A stretch of 7,149 nucleotides of DNA, taken from positions 1 through 7,149 of the forward strand of contig JACETA010000040.1 in the NCBI GenBank assembly GCA_013911545.1. Direction: 5' to 3'. Under the pieces are notes generated by a model that had not been told where the DNA came from, searched no databases, and saw nothing but the letters and a program-made list of their open reading frames with translations. Origin of the DNA: Chloroflexota bacterium (lineage in GTDB: Bacteria > Chloroflexota > Dehalococcoidia > Lucifugimonadales > Lucifugimonadaceae). Numbering within the stretch: position 1 is the stretch's first letter; each line of letters starts with the position of its first letter. Shown piece by piece: positions 1 through 6,721 of this stretch. A program made the translations under genes and the position numbers.

Positions 1-8
1 AAGATATT

Positions 9-692
9 GTGAAAAAAGTAGAATTTTACCCAATAAAATCAAATATTGAAATGCCCAATGGGCTTCAGTGGCATGATGAAAATTTATACGTAATCGATCA
101 AAAAACTGACAATATTTTTAAATTAAATAAAGATGGCAAATTACTTGATGAATTTAGCACAATTTGTGAAAACGGCTCTGGGATAACTGTCGGGGATAAT
201 TTTTTATGGGTTGCTTCAAATGGTTTAACAGAAGCAAGGCCATTTAGGGGAAGTGACACTCATATAAGTTGGATTTTAAAAATCGACATGAACACAAAAG
301 AGTTAGTTTCACGCTTTCCTACGCCAGATGGAGGTGGAGTTCATGGATTAGAATGGGATAATGGATTACTTTGGATTACTGCTTTTAATCCGACCGCTTT
401 AATACTAGTTAATCCAGAAACATTCGAAATCAAATTCAAATTTGAAATTGATCAGAGCCCTCATGGTTTAGCAATTGAAGATGAAAATATCTGGTGTTCT
501 GACAGAGTAGACAGAAACATAATAAAGTATAATAAAAAAAATGGAGCAATTTTAGATAAAATCCAAATACCTGAGGATGGCCCTGACCCTCACGGCTTAT
601 CAATAAAAAGTAATGTTTTGTGGTACTCCGATGCTGCACACCCAAATCCAAAGAGGCCTTACCCTGAAATTGGCTATATAAATGTAAAATGA
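9..692 (+). CDS. Vgb/NHL-like beta-propeller protein (possibly 5'-truncated by the window edge)
   Basis: A soluble protein of about 227 residues built from repeated beta-propeller units. Each unit has a turn of the form (P/S)-(H/N/S)-G-(L/I), then a short charged stretch, then a hydrophobic strand ending L/I-W-x-x-D/S/A. The Gly of the turn falls at residues 18, 58, 113, 153 and 196, and the last three units read His-Gly-Leu (His112, His152, His195). This pattern resembles streptogramin lyase (Vgb) and NHL/YVTN propellers. The Glu expected early in SMP-30 lactonases is not evident, so I do not call it a gluconolactonase. There is no signal peptide, so it is probably cytoplasmic. The start used is GTG. 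Only 8 nt lie upstream, the frame stays open to the edge and no Shine-Dalgarno is visible, so the true start may lie outside the window. Its stop overlaps the next start (ATGA), which implies co-translation with the amidohydrolase. The fold is well supported; the activity is unknown. Confidence 0.75.
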   Translation: MKKVEFYPIKSNIEMPNGLQWHDENLYVIDQKTDNIFKLNKDGKLLDEFSTICENGSGITVGDNFLWVASNGLTEARPFRGSDTHISWILKIDMNTKELVSRFPTPDGGGVHGLEWDNGLLWITAFNPTALILVNPETFEIKFKFEIDQSPHGLAIEDENIWCSDRVDRNIIKYNKKNGAILDKIQIPEDGPDPHGLSIKSNVLWYSDAAHPNPKRPYPEIGYINVK

Positions 693-1519
693 AAATTCTT
701 GATACTCATCACCACCTTTGGGACATCTCATTAAGGACATATGAATGGATTAATCAATTACCAAAAAATGAATCCAGAATGATTAATAAAAACTTTTTGT
801 ATGATGACCTCTTAGAAATATCTAGCAAAAATAAAATCAATGGAACCATTTGCGTTCAGGCTCACCAATCTGAGGATGAAGCTTTTTGGCTTTTAAATTT
901 AGCTAAAAATTCTGATCTTATAAATGGAGTTGTATGCTGGGTGGATTTAAAGGGAGGTAATCTTGAATATACATTAGACAAGTATCAGTCTGATAATAAA
1001 TTTGTTGGGATTAGACATGTTTGGCATGATGAAAAAAATGAAGATTGGATAATGGACGAAAAAGTATTAAATGGATTAAAAGTATTATCTGAAAGAGGAA
1101 TAAATTTTGATTTTCTAGTCAGACCAAATCATCTTAAATACATATTTGAAGTTTATGAAAAAATTCCTAATCTTAAAGGAGTAATAAATCATATTGCTAA
1201 ACCCCGCATAAAAGAAAATATTTTTGAACCTTGGGCAAAAGAAATGCATGAATTATCTAAAATTGACTCATTATATTGCAAAGTATCTGGGATGGTCGAA
1301 GAGATGGATGAATCGCAAGGCATACCTACCTTAAAAAGCTACACAGATCATATTATTAAATGCTTTGGTATTGATAAAACAATGTATGGCAGCAACTGGC
1401 CGGTATGCTTAACCAAGAAAAGTTACTCAGAAGTCTTAGATATAGCAAAAAAAGTTTCTACTAATTTAGAATATGAAAAATTTTTTTATATTAATGGTAA
1501 AAACTTTTACTTAGCCTAA
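689..1519 (+). CDS. Amidohydrolase-2 family (COG3618) hydrolase, lactonase-like
   Basis: A 276-residue TIM-barrel hydrolase of the amidohydrolase-2 group, which includes L-fuconolactonase and 2-pyrone-4,6-dicarboxylate lactonase. Family landmarks appear in order: the strand-1 motif DTHHHLW at 5-11 with His7 and His9, QAHQ at 57-60, VGIRHVW at 106-112, LVRPNHL at 143-149, VINHIAKP at 165-172, YCKVSGM at 196-202, YGSNWPVC at 233-240, and a C-terminal ING-x-NFY ending. The length is normal for COG3618. The oddity is GSNWPV: most relatives known to me have GSDWPV, whose Asp is catalytic or metal-binding, while here residue 236 is Asn (codon AAC at 1394-1396). GSNFPV-type variants do exist in related amidohydrolases, so the protein may still be active. 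There is no Shine-Dalgarno; translation probably couples to the propeller gene through the ATGA overlap. The 3' end overlaps the convergent M81 gene by 4 nt. The family call is firm; the substrate is unknown. Confidence 0.88.
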   Translation: MKILDTHHHLWDISLRTYEWINQLPKNESRMINKNFLYDDLLEISSKNKINGTICVQAHQSEDEAFWLLNLAKNSDLINGVVCWVDLKGGNLEYTLDKYQSDNKFVGIRHVWHDEKNEDWIMDEKVLNGLKVLSERGINFDFLVRPNHLKYIFEVYEKIPNLKGVINHIAKPRIKENIFEPWAKEMHELSKIDSLYCKVSGMVEEMDESQGIPTLKSYTDHIIKCFGIDKTMYGSNWPVCLTKKSYSEVLDIAKKVSTNLEYEKFFYINGKNFYLA

Positions 1520-3018
1520 ACATTATTTATTTTGATATTGAAAGATGGTTCATTTATTGGGTAGATATCTCTTTCAATATTTAAAAAATTTAAATTTTTT
1601 AAATCTGCAGTTGTTGTTCCATTTGTATTAACAAGTAAAGTTTTTGCAGCAAATGGATCGTATGCCGGCCTAGGCAGAATTACTCCTCTAGTTGTAATAA
1701 GTTGCTTTTTATTTGGATCTATTCCTATATGAGTTATCTGACCAATACTGTGAGGCGGCTGTCTTAATGTAGTCAGTATAATTGATCCATTATTTTCTGT
1801 TTCTACCAATGCTGTTTGCCCTTGATTATATTTAGTATATCCACCATGTCTAATTTCACTATCTTCCCAAATTCCATCAGTTATATTTTTAACTACACCT
1901 TCAATTTGGACTGGTTTTCCATGTTTGTCATCAACTTTCCCTCCAACATCTAATTTAACTTTTTTTCCAATACCTTTTTGAGTGCATTCTTTTACTGAAT
2001 CAGGGTCAAAAAATACGGTGCAATAATTACTGACATTCTGGTTAATTATTTCATGCAATAAAAAGGTTGAATCTGCTGAACTTCCCCCGCCAATGTTGTC
2101 ACCAACATCATTTAAAATAACTGGTGTCTCAGATGAATTTTTTGCTATTTCAACTGCATCAGAAATCTCGTAAGCGTCCAAATTATATTTATGTCTATTT
2201 TCCCATGCGAACTTTGCTACACTTTCACATTTCATTCTTGAGAATTCAATATTATTATCTGTATAAACAACAAACGATGAACCAAGCTCAGGAACGTCTG
2301 CAAATGGAAAACCTAAAGCAAAGCTGGCAGAAATAACAGAATTATCGTTAGAAATTTCTTCCATTTTATTAATTATTTGATTAACTGGCTCTTCAAAAGT
2401 ATTTTGCTTAGTCATATTTATCATCATTGGAGGAGCAATAAATGTTCCTGTTGGCTTTATATTATTTTTGATCATATCAATAATAATTTTTGCAGCTTCC
2501 ACCCCTCTGTCATAAGTATCGAGGTGAGGGCAGGTTCTAAAGACAATTAAAACATCTGCATTTTCAAACATTTTTGAAGATATATTTGCGTGCTTATCTA
2601 AAGTGCATACTATTGGGAAGTCTTTGCCTAGTTTTTTTCTTAACCTTAGTAAAACTTCACCGTCAGCATCAAGGTATTCTTGAGAAACTGTTGCTCCGTG
2701 CAAATTAACGATTAAACCATCAGATTCTTTAGGATTAATTTCATTTACTAATTTGTCTATAATTTGATTAAATGCTTCTTTTTCAACTGTACCTGAAGGT
2801 GTTGCAATTGCGCACATTTTAGGAATGAATTCAACCCCTTGCTTTTCAAGTTCATCAATTGAACCAGATAATTCATGATTGCCACCTTTAAAAAAATCAA
2901 CGATATCTTGACCTTGGATGAAATCACCGAAATGAGGATTCATAAAATTTTCTACAGGAGTTGTCTTCTTTATAAAAGTATTAGATTCATGCATAAAACA
3001 AGTTAATGTTATTTTCAA
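1516..3018 (-). CDS. M81 family (MlrC-like) metallopeptidase
   Basis: A 500-residue protein matching the full M81/MlrC layout, with an N-terminal catalytic domain of about 290 residues and a C-terminal MlrC domain. Visible motifs are FMHESNTF at 8-15, NLHGA at 105-109, TLDKHANIS at 139-147 (Asp141 and His143), RTCPHLDTYDRG at 161-172 (His165), the Gly-rich DNIGGGSSADST at 307-318, and LRQPPHS at 418-424. Asp141, His143 and His165 have the D-x-H...H arrangement of the family's zinc ligands. MlrC itself cleaves linearised microcystin, but most M81 proteins have no known substrate, so a role in microcystin breakdown is not implied. The start is TTG. It is chosen because M81 proteins begin shortly before the MHE(S/T)NTF motif, and because a GGAAGAGGG ribosome site lies just upstream within the end of the SDR gene. 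The next in-frame ATG (Met9) would leave only one residue before His10. It is probably co-transcribed with the SDR gene. No signal peptide is seen. Confidence 0.92.
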   Translation of the reverse strand: MKITLTCFMHESNTFIKKTTPVENFMNPHFGDFIQGQDIVDFFKGGNHELSGSIDELEKQGVEFIPKMCAIATPSGTVEKEAFNQIIDKLVNEINPKESDGLIVNLHGATVSQEYLDADGEVLLRLRKKLGKDFPIVCTLDKHANISSKMFENADVLIVFRTCPHLDTYDRGVEAAKIIIDMIKNNIKPTGTFIAPPMMINMTKQNTFEEPVNQIINKMEEISNDNSVISASFALGFPFADVPELGSSFVVYTDNNIEFSRMKCESVAKFAWENRHKYNLDAYEISDAVEIAKNSSETPVILNDVGDNIGGGSSADSTFLLHEIINQNVSNYCTVFFDPDSVKECTQKGIGKKVKLDVGGKVDDKHGKPVQIEGVVKNITDGIWEDSEIRHGGYTKYNQGQTALVETENNGSIILTTLRQPPHSIGQITHIGIDPNKKQLITTRGVILPRPAYDPFAAKTLLVNTNGTTTADLKNLNFLNIERDIYPINEPSFNIKINNV

Positions 3019-3020
3019 CT

Positions 3021-3776
3021 CTACCCTCTTCCAATATAGGGCATTTTAGTGGCCATAATAGTTATAAATTGAACATTAGTCTCTAAAGGAAAATTAGAAA
3101 TATTTAATACCACCTCAGCAACATGATTTACATCAAAAGTGGGCTCAACAACTGTTGATCCGTTAGCCTGAGGCACACCCTTTTTCATTCTTTCGGTCAT
3201 AGGTGTGGCTGCATTTCCAATATCAATTTGACTGCAAGCAATATTATATTTTCTACCGTCAAGTGAAATTGATTTTGTTAGGCCACTTACACCATGCTTG
3301 GTTGCTGTATAAGGCGCTGAATCAGGGCGAGGGGCATAAGCAGAAATTGACCCATTATTTATGATTCTTCCACCCATAGGGTTTTGGCTCTTCATGATTT
3401 TAATTGCTTCCTGAGAACATAAAAATGTTCCTGTTAAGTTGGAATCTACTACTTTTTGCCAATCATCAAAAGTAAGGTCTTCTAACAATTTTTTTGGGGC
3501 TCCTCCGCCAGCGTTATTAAAAAGAACATCAAGTCTTCCAAATTTTTCCATAGTTTCACTAAACATATTTTTAACAGACTCTGGTTTTCCTACATCGCAA
3601 GTTATCGCAAAAACTTTATCACTCCCAATTTCTTTAACAGTAGTGTTTAGCGGGTCTTCTCTTCTTCCAGTAATAACAACAGAATAGCCGTCATTTGCTA
3701 AAGCCATTGCAGAAGCTTTACCTATCCCTGACCCTCCACCAGTAACAATCGCAACTTTATTTTTTGAATCATTCAT
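3021..3776 (-). CDS. SDR family NAD(P)-dependent oxidoreductase
   Basis: A classical short-chain dehydrogenase of 251 residues, the usual length. The cofactor motif TGGGSGIG lies at 12-19, followed by ITGRRE at 35-40, where the Arg pair after strand 2 hints at NADP(H). CDV is at 60-62, NNAG at 87-90 and the active-site Asn at 113. Catalytic Ser143, Tyr156 and Lys160 (YTATK) have normal spacing. The segment around 182-191 (QIDIGNAAT) is typical of a common but uncharacterised SDR group. It would oxidise an alcohol or sugar hydroxyl or reduce a carbonyl; the substrate is not inferable. The ATG start is supported by AAGGAG at 3782-3787, five nt upstream. It is the first gene of a two-gene - strand unit: the M81 gene begins 2 nt after its stop. 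It is transcribed divergently from the hydroxyacid dehydrogenase across a 96-nt gap, which may allow shared control. Confidence 0.93.
   Translation of the reverse strand: MNDSKNKVAIVTGGGSGIGKASAMALANDGYSVVITGRREDPLNTTVKEIGSDKVFAITCDVGKPESVKNMFSETMEKFGRLDVLFNNAGGGAPKKLLEDLTFDDWQKVVDSNLTGTFLCSQEAIKIMKSQNPMGGRIINNGSISAYAPRPDSAPYTATKHGVSGLTKSISLDGRKYNIACSQIDIGNAATPMTERMKKGVPQANGSTVVEPTFDVNHVAEVVLNISNFPLETNVQFITIMATKMPYIGRG
3024..3032 (-). promoter_or_regulatory. Shine-Dalgarno site that fixes the TTG start of the M81 gene
   Basis: On the - strand this reads GGAAGAGGG, followed by 5 nt and the TTG start codon of the M81 gene. The site lies inside the last codons of the SDR gene, immediately before its TAG stop. 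This arrangement supports the TTG start and suggests translational coupling between the two genes. Confidence 0.65.
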
Positions 3777-3872
3777 ATTCTCTCCTTGTAAACATTGCCT
3801 AAAATGAAGATAATTTCATAATATTGGAAATGATACTTTTCTGCTAGATTATATAAATAAGGAGTTGAAAAA
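3777..3872. promoter_or_regulatory. Divergent promoter region between SDR and hydroxyacid dehydrogenase genes
   Basis: A 96-nt AT-rich gap between two diverging genes, which must carry both promoters if both units are transcribed locally. For the + strand, TTGGAA at 3824-3829 could serve as -35 with an extended -10 TGCTAGATT at 3842-3850 (15-nt spacer, short) or GATTAT at 3847-3852 (17-nt spacer). For the - strand, TATTAT (complement of 3818-3823) is a possible -10 without a convincing -35. Ribosome sites are clear on both sides: AAGGAG at 3859-3864 for the + gene and AAGGAG on the - strand at 3782-3787. I saw no obvious dyad operator. Confidence 0.4.
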
Positions 3873-4880
3873 ATGCCTAAAGATTTAAATATACTTGTAC
3901 TCAATAGTGAAGCTTTAAAGTTATCAATTGATGATCTTGTGAATGAAATTGATGTGCCAGTTAAATGGGACATAGTAGATCTTTCTGAAAAAGAAAAAAT
4001 CAGAAAAATATTACCAAATTATAATGTTTTAGTCTCTACATCTTTAGATGTATCTATGAAAAATGAATCAAAAAATCTTAAAGCTATATTTATGCCTGGA
4101 GCAGGATGGGATAAAATATCTGCTGAAGCTATACCCGAAGGTTGCGTAGTTACTAATAGCTACGAACATGAAAAAGCAATAGCAGAATACGTAATAATGT
4201 CCATGATTGCGCTCGATAGAGAATTAATAAATGCTCACAATAATTTCTCTGAAAAAAAATGGGATTATTTTCCTTCAAGATTCGGACCTTTTAAAGAATT
4301 GTCAGACAGAAATGTTGTTGTTATAGGTTTAGGTAGAATTGGTCAAAAGATTTTAGAATACACAAAAGTTTTTGGAATGAATAATTATGCTGTAGAAGAA
4401 CAAAAAGTTGATAAAAAAGTAATGAAAGGTTTAGAGATAAATGAGGTTTTTGCTCCAAGCGAAATGACAAAGATTATTTCTAAATCAGACTTTGTAGTAG
4501 TTTGTGTTCCATATATAAAATCAACAAAGGGTCTTATCGGAGAAAAAGAAATATATTCAATGAAGAGAGATTCATTTATTATAAACCCTGCAAGAGGCCC
4601 AATCATTCAAGAAGAGCATCTCTATCATGCATTGAAATCTAACAGGATTTCTGGGGCATGCCTAGACACATGGTATACATACCCAAAATCAGATTCAGAC
4701 CACCCAAGCCCCTCAAAATATGATTTTGGAAAACTAAAAAATGTCATCCTTACCCCTCATGTTTGCGGATCAACTTACGGAACCTTTTCAAGAAGAATGA
4801 AAATAGTGGGTCAAAATATTAATAACTTTTATAGTGATAAGAAATTATTAAATATTGTTGAAGATTTATCTAAAAATTAA
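3873..4880 (+). CDS. D-isomer-specific 2-hydroxyacid dehydrogenase family protein
   Basis: A 335-residue protein with the two-domain layout of NAD-dependent D-2-hydroxyacid dehydrogenases. A split substrate-binding domain (about 1-110 and 300-335) flanks a Rossmann domain with GLGRIG at 152-157. Acidic residues after the next strand (Glu175/Glu176) suggest NAD. Other landmarks are MPGAGWD at 74-80, VPYIKSTKGLI at 212-222, INPARGPII at 237-245 with the substrate-binding Arg241, and LTPHVCGS at 293-300 with catalytic His296. The third member of the usual Arg/Glu/His set is missing. Counting 29 residues on from Arg241, as in E. coli PGDH (Arg240/Glu269), gives Tyr270 in LDTWYTYP, where relatives usually read LDVFxxEP. 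A W-Y-x-Y-P form occurs in some subfamilies, so this is probably a divergent subgroup and not a broken enzyme. The start is backed by AAGGAG 8 nt upstream. It converges on the rRNA methyltransferase gene with a 1-nt gap. The substrate is unknown. Confidence 0.9.
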   Translation: MPKDLNILVLNSEALKLSIDDLVNEIDVPVKWDIVDLSEKEKIRKILPNYNVLVSTSLDVSMKNESKNLKAIFMPGAGWDKISAEAIPEGCVVTNSYEHEKAIAEYVIMSMIALDRELINAHNNFSEKKWDYFPSRFGPFKELSDRNVVVIGLGRIGQKILEYTKVFGMNNYAVEEQKVDKKVMKGLEINEVFAPSEMTKIISKSDFVVVCVPYIKSTKGLIGEKEIYSMKRDSFIINPARGPIIQEEHLYHALKSNRISGACLDTWYTYPKSDSDHPSPSKYDFGKLKNVILTPHVCGSTYGTFSRRMKIVGQNINNFYSDKKLLNIVEDLSKN

Positions 4881-4881
4881 T

Positions 4882-5637
4882 TTATCTGCTGTACATTTGA
4901 AACATTGCTATTGAGGCTGCAACAGAAGCATTAAGGGAATCTATTTTATTAAACTCCATTGGTATTTCTTGAATATAATCTAATTTTGATTCAACTATAT
5001 TTGATATTCCGTCATGCTCAGAACCCACAACCAAAGCCTTTCTTTCTTTATTAAAATCTATTTTGGTTTTATCATTTACCTTTCCTTTTAATCCATAAAT
5101 CCAGAAATTTTTCTTCTTTAATTTTTCTATTAGGTTTGAAATATTTGAAACCCTTATTATATTTAGGCTATGAATAGCTCCAGCAGAAGATCTTATTGAC
5201 CCAGATGATATCCCGGCAGATCTTTTTTTAGGTATAAATATATTGTTAATTCCGAAAGCCAAGGCAGAACGAGCAATCGATCCAAAATTATGAGGGTCTT
5301 GTATTCCGTCAAGAATTAATAAGTCAACTTTTTCAATTGATTCTAAGTTATTCCAGAATTTTATTTCAGGAAAATACCCTTCTGTAACAAGATTGGCGAT
5401 TACACCTTGATGTTTGCCAGTATTACTAATTTTAGACATTTCTTTATCTTCTGAAATTATTATTGGAATATCATTTTTTTTACATTCTTCTTTTAACTGA
5501 AATGACAATTGAGAATTTTTTAATCTATTTGATAAAAGAATTGATTCTATATTTTCAGGTGATTTCAATGACTCAAAAACAGCTCTTTTACCTTCAGAAG
5601 TTGGATTTTTTCTTAATTTATTTGTTCGGCTAGGCAT
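4882..5637 (-). CDS. rlmB: TrmH/SpoU family RNA 2'-O-methyltransferase, RlmB-like
   Basis: A 251-residue SPOUT methyltransferase with the two-domain architecture of RlmB. An N-terminal substrate-binding domain spans about 15-82, with EGKRAVFESL early and KHQGVIA at 75-81. The C-terminal knotted SAM-binding domain carries motif 1 DPHNFGSIAR (114-123, Asn117 and Arg123), motif 2 VVGSEHDGIS (203-212) and motif 3 IPM...SLNASVAAS (225-242). Family knowledge suggests 2'-O-methylation of a guanosine, G2251 of 23S rRNA for RlmB, or another rRNA/tRNA site for sister groups. The exact target cannot be fixed from sequence. Motif 2 has His208 where relatives often have Gly; the other key residues are intact. 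The basic N-terminus (about 1-12) is short and typical. No Shine-Dalgarno precedes the ATG. A possible promoter TTGTTA-N17-CACAAT lies on the - strand upstream (5670-5698). This is a housekeeping gene unrelated to its catabolic neighbours. Confidence 0.88.
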   Translation of the reverse strand: MPSRTNKLRKNPTSEGKRAVFESLKSPENIESILLSNRLKNSQLSFQLKEECKKNDIPIIISEDKEMSKISNTGKHQGVIANLVTEGYFPEIKFWNNLESIEKVDLLILDGIQDPHNFGSIARSALAFGINNIFIPKKRSAGISSGSIRSSAGAIHSLNIIRVSNISNLIEKLKKKNFWIYGLKGKVNDKTKIDFNKERKALVVGSEHDGISNIVESKLDYIQEIPMEFNKIDSLNASVAASIAMFQMYSR

Positions 5638-5719
5638 AATTACTAAAATTTTAATACAAATTTATTTAAATTGTGTAGTTAGACTGCTAGCATAACAAAA
5701 AATTAATTTAAATTTATAT
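5638..5719. promoter_or_regulatory. Divergent promoter region between rlmB-like gene and propeller lipoprotein gene
   Basis: An 82-nt, very AT-rich gap between diverging genes. On the - strand, TTGTTA (complement of 5693-5698), a 17-nt spacer and CACAAT (complement of 5670-5675) would start transcription about 26 nt before the methyltransferase ATG. On the + strand, TTTAAA at 5665-5670, a 17-nt spacer and the extended -10 TGCTAGCAT at 5685-5693 would give a leader of about 20 nt. Each hexamer matches consensus at only about four of six positions, and neither gene shows a Shine-Dalgarno. Copies of ATTTAAAT flank the core but look like AT-rich chance. Confidence 0.35.
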
Positions 5720-6721
5720 ATGCATACATTAAAGAAATATTTATCTTTTTCAATATTATTACTGATATTTGGTTGTAGTTCCTACACTGAAACCGACAGG
5801 ATAATTTTTATTTCTGAGAAAGATGGTAATCCAGAAATTTATTCTATGGAAAAAAATGGAAGCGATCCTCAAAGGCTAACTAATAGCTCTAGGTCTGAAA
5901 ATAATCCTAAATTATCTTTTAATGGAAAATATTTAAGTTTTTTAGTTGAAAAAAATTCAATTAAAGAACTTTACATGCTTGAAATGGAAGAAAATGGAAA
6001 ACAAATCCAAATTAGTGAAAAGGGATTAGACGTTGAAGATTTTTTCTGGTCACCTAATTCACAAGGAATAACTTATAAGGCGAAAGATAGTAGCGAGATT
6101 CATGATATATATTTATATGACCTAGTTAAAGATTCAACAAATAAAGTTACTAATAATAGTTCTATTGAAAAATTAGGCAACTGGTCTCCTGATGGGGAAT
6201 GGATTGTATATTCAGTTATCAAAGGTGACGAAGATAAGGTTGGGATTTTTAAGAAAAATCCATCTGGGGTTGATGAGGTAAGGCTCACAGAAAACTTTGA
6301 AGACCATAATCCATTATGGTCTCCAGACGGGAAAAGAATAGCATTTTTATCAACAAGAGGATCTGATGATATCGATATTTACACCTTAGATATTGAAAAT
6401 AATGAAGAAAGAAATATAACAGCTTCACAAGGGAATGATTTTGATTTCAGCTGGGATCCAGATGGTAAAAGAATTGTCTTTGTTTCTGAAAGAGAAGACA
6501 ATCCAGAGATATTTGTAATTGACGTAACCTTAAAACAAGACCCGATAAGATTGACAGATAATGATAGTCTTGAATATTCCCCAATCTGGAAAGACAATAA
6601 AATAATTTTTATTTCTAATTCTGATGGAGATAAAGATGTTTACTCAATGACACCTTCAGATGGATCAAACCAAAAAAGATTATCAGAAACAAAACAAAAT
6701 GAAACTGAAATATATTGGTAA
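5720..6721 (+). CDS. Lipoprotein with seven PD40/TolB-like beta-propeller repeats
   Basis: A 333-residue exported lipoprotein. Residues 1-18 form a signal peptide with Lys5-Lys6, a hydrophobic core and a lipobox-like LIFGC ending in Cys19 (Phe at -2 is somewhat unusual). The rest is a propeller of PD40-type units reading roughly W-SPDGK-x-I-x-F-x-S...D-IY-x-(M/L)...LT. The anchor Trp or its equivalent lies at 65 (Leu), 110, 155, 200, 245 and 290, exactly 45 apart, and the protein ends in Trp333. The strand aromatics fall at 30, 74, 119, 164, 209, 254 and 297. That makes seven units, with the C-terminal EIYW strand positioned to close against the N-terminal DRIIFIS strand. The fold resembles the TolB C-terminal propeller, but the TolB N-terminal domain is absent, so it is not called tolB. 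It is probably anchored on the outer face of the membrane and binds a protein or ligand. No Shine-Dalgarno precedes the ATG, but this is the only start that keeps the signal peptide. Confidence 0.87.
   Translation: MHTLKKYLSFSILLLIFGCSSYTETDRIIFISEKDGNPEIYSMEKNGSDPQRLTNSSRSENNPKLSFNGKYLSFLVEKNSIKELYMLEMEENGKQIQISEKGLDVEDFFWSPNSQGITYKAKDSSEIHDIYLYDLVKDSTNKVTNNSSIEKLGNWSPDGEWIVYSVIKGDEDKVGIFKKNPSGVDEVRLTENFEDHNPLWSPDGKRIAFLSTRGSDDIDIYTLDIENNEERNITASQGNDFDFSWDPDGKRIVFVSEREDNPEIFVIDVTLKQDPIRLTDNDSLEYSPIWKDNKIIFISNSDGDKDVYSMTPSDGSNQKRLSETKQNETEIYW

Noticed and set aside
436..651. Open frame of 71 codons on the - strand
   Set aside because: It lies wholly within the propeller gene on the other strand. 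Its composition is unlike a protein family I know and it has no ribosome site.
9..692. Calling the first gene an SMP-30/gluconolactonase
   Set aside because: The early Glu metal ligand is replaced by an Asn-Gly-Leu turn, and the repeat pattern fits Vgb/NHL propellers better.
1497..1510. Perfect dyad GTAAAA-AC-TTTTAC near the end of the amidohydrolase gene as a possible bidirectional terminator
   Set aside because: It is inside the coding sequence, almost entirely A/T, and leaves a loop too small without unpairing; a stable hairpin is unlikely.
1516..3018. Calling the M81 gene mlrC with a microcystin-degrading role
   Set aside because: No mlrA, mlrB or mlrD genes are nearby, and most M81 members occur in organisms with no link to microcystin.
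3773..3973. Open frame of 66 codons on the - strand across the divergent promoter region
   Set aside because: It overlaps the start of the hydroxyacid dehydrogenase and the promoter gap, has no recognisable domain, and looks like a chance open frame in AT-rich DNA.
5720..6721. Calling the propeller lipoprotein TolB
   Set aside because: Only the propeller half matches. The TolB N-terminal domain and the tol/pal neighbours are absent, and the protein carries a lipobox.
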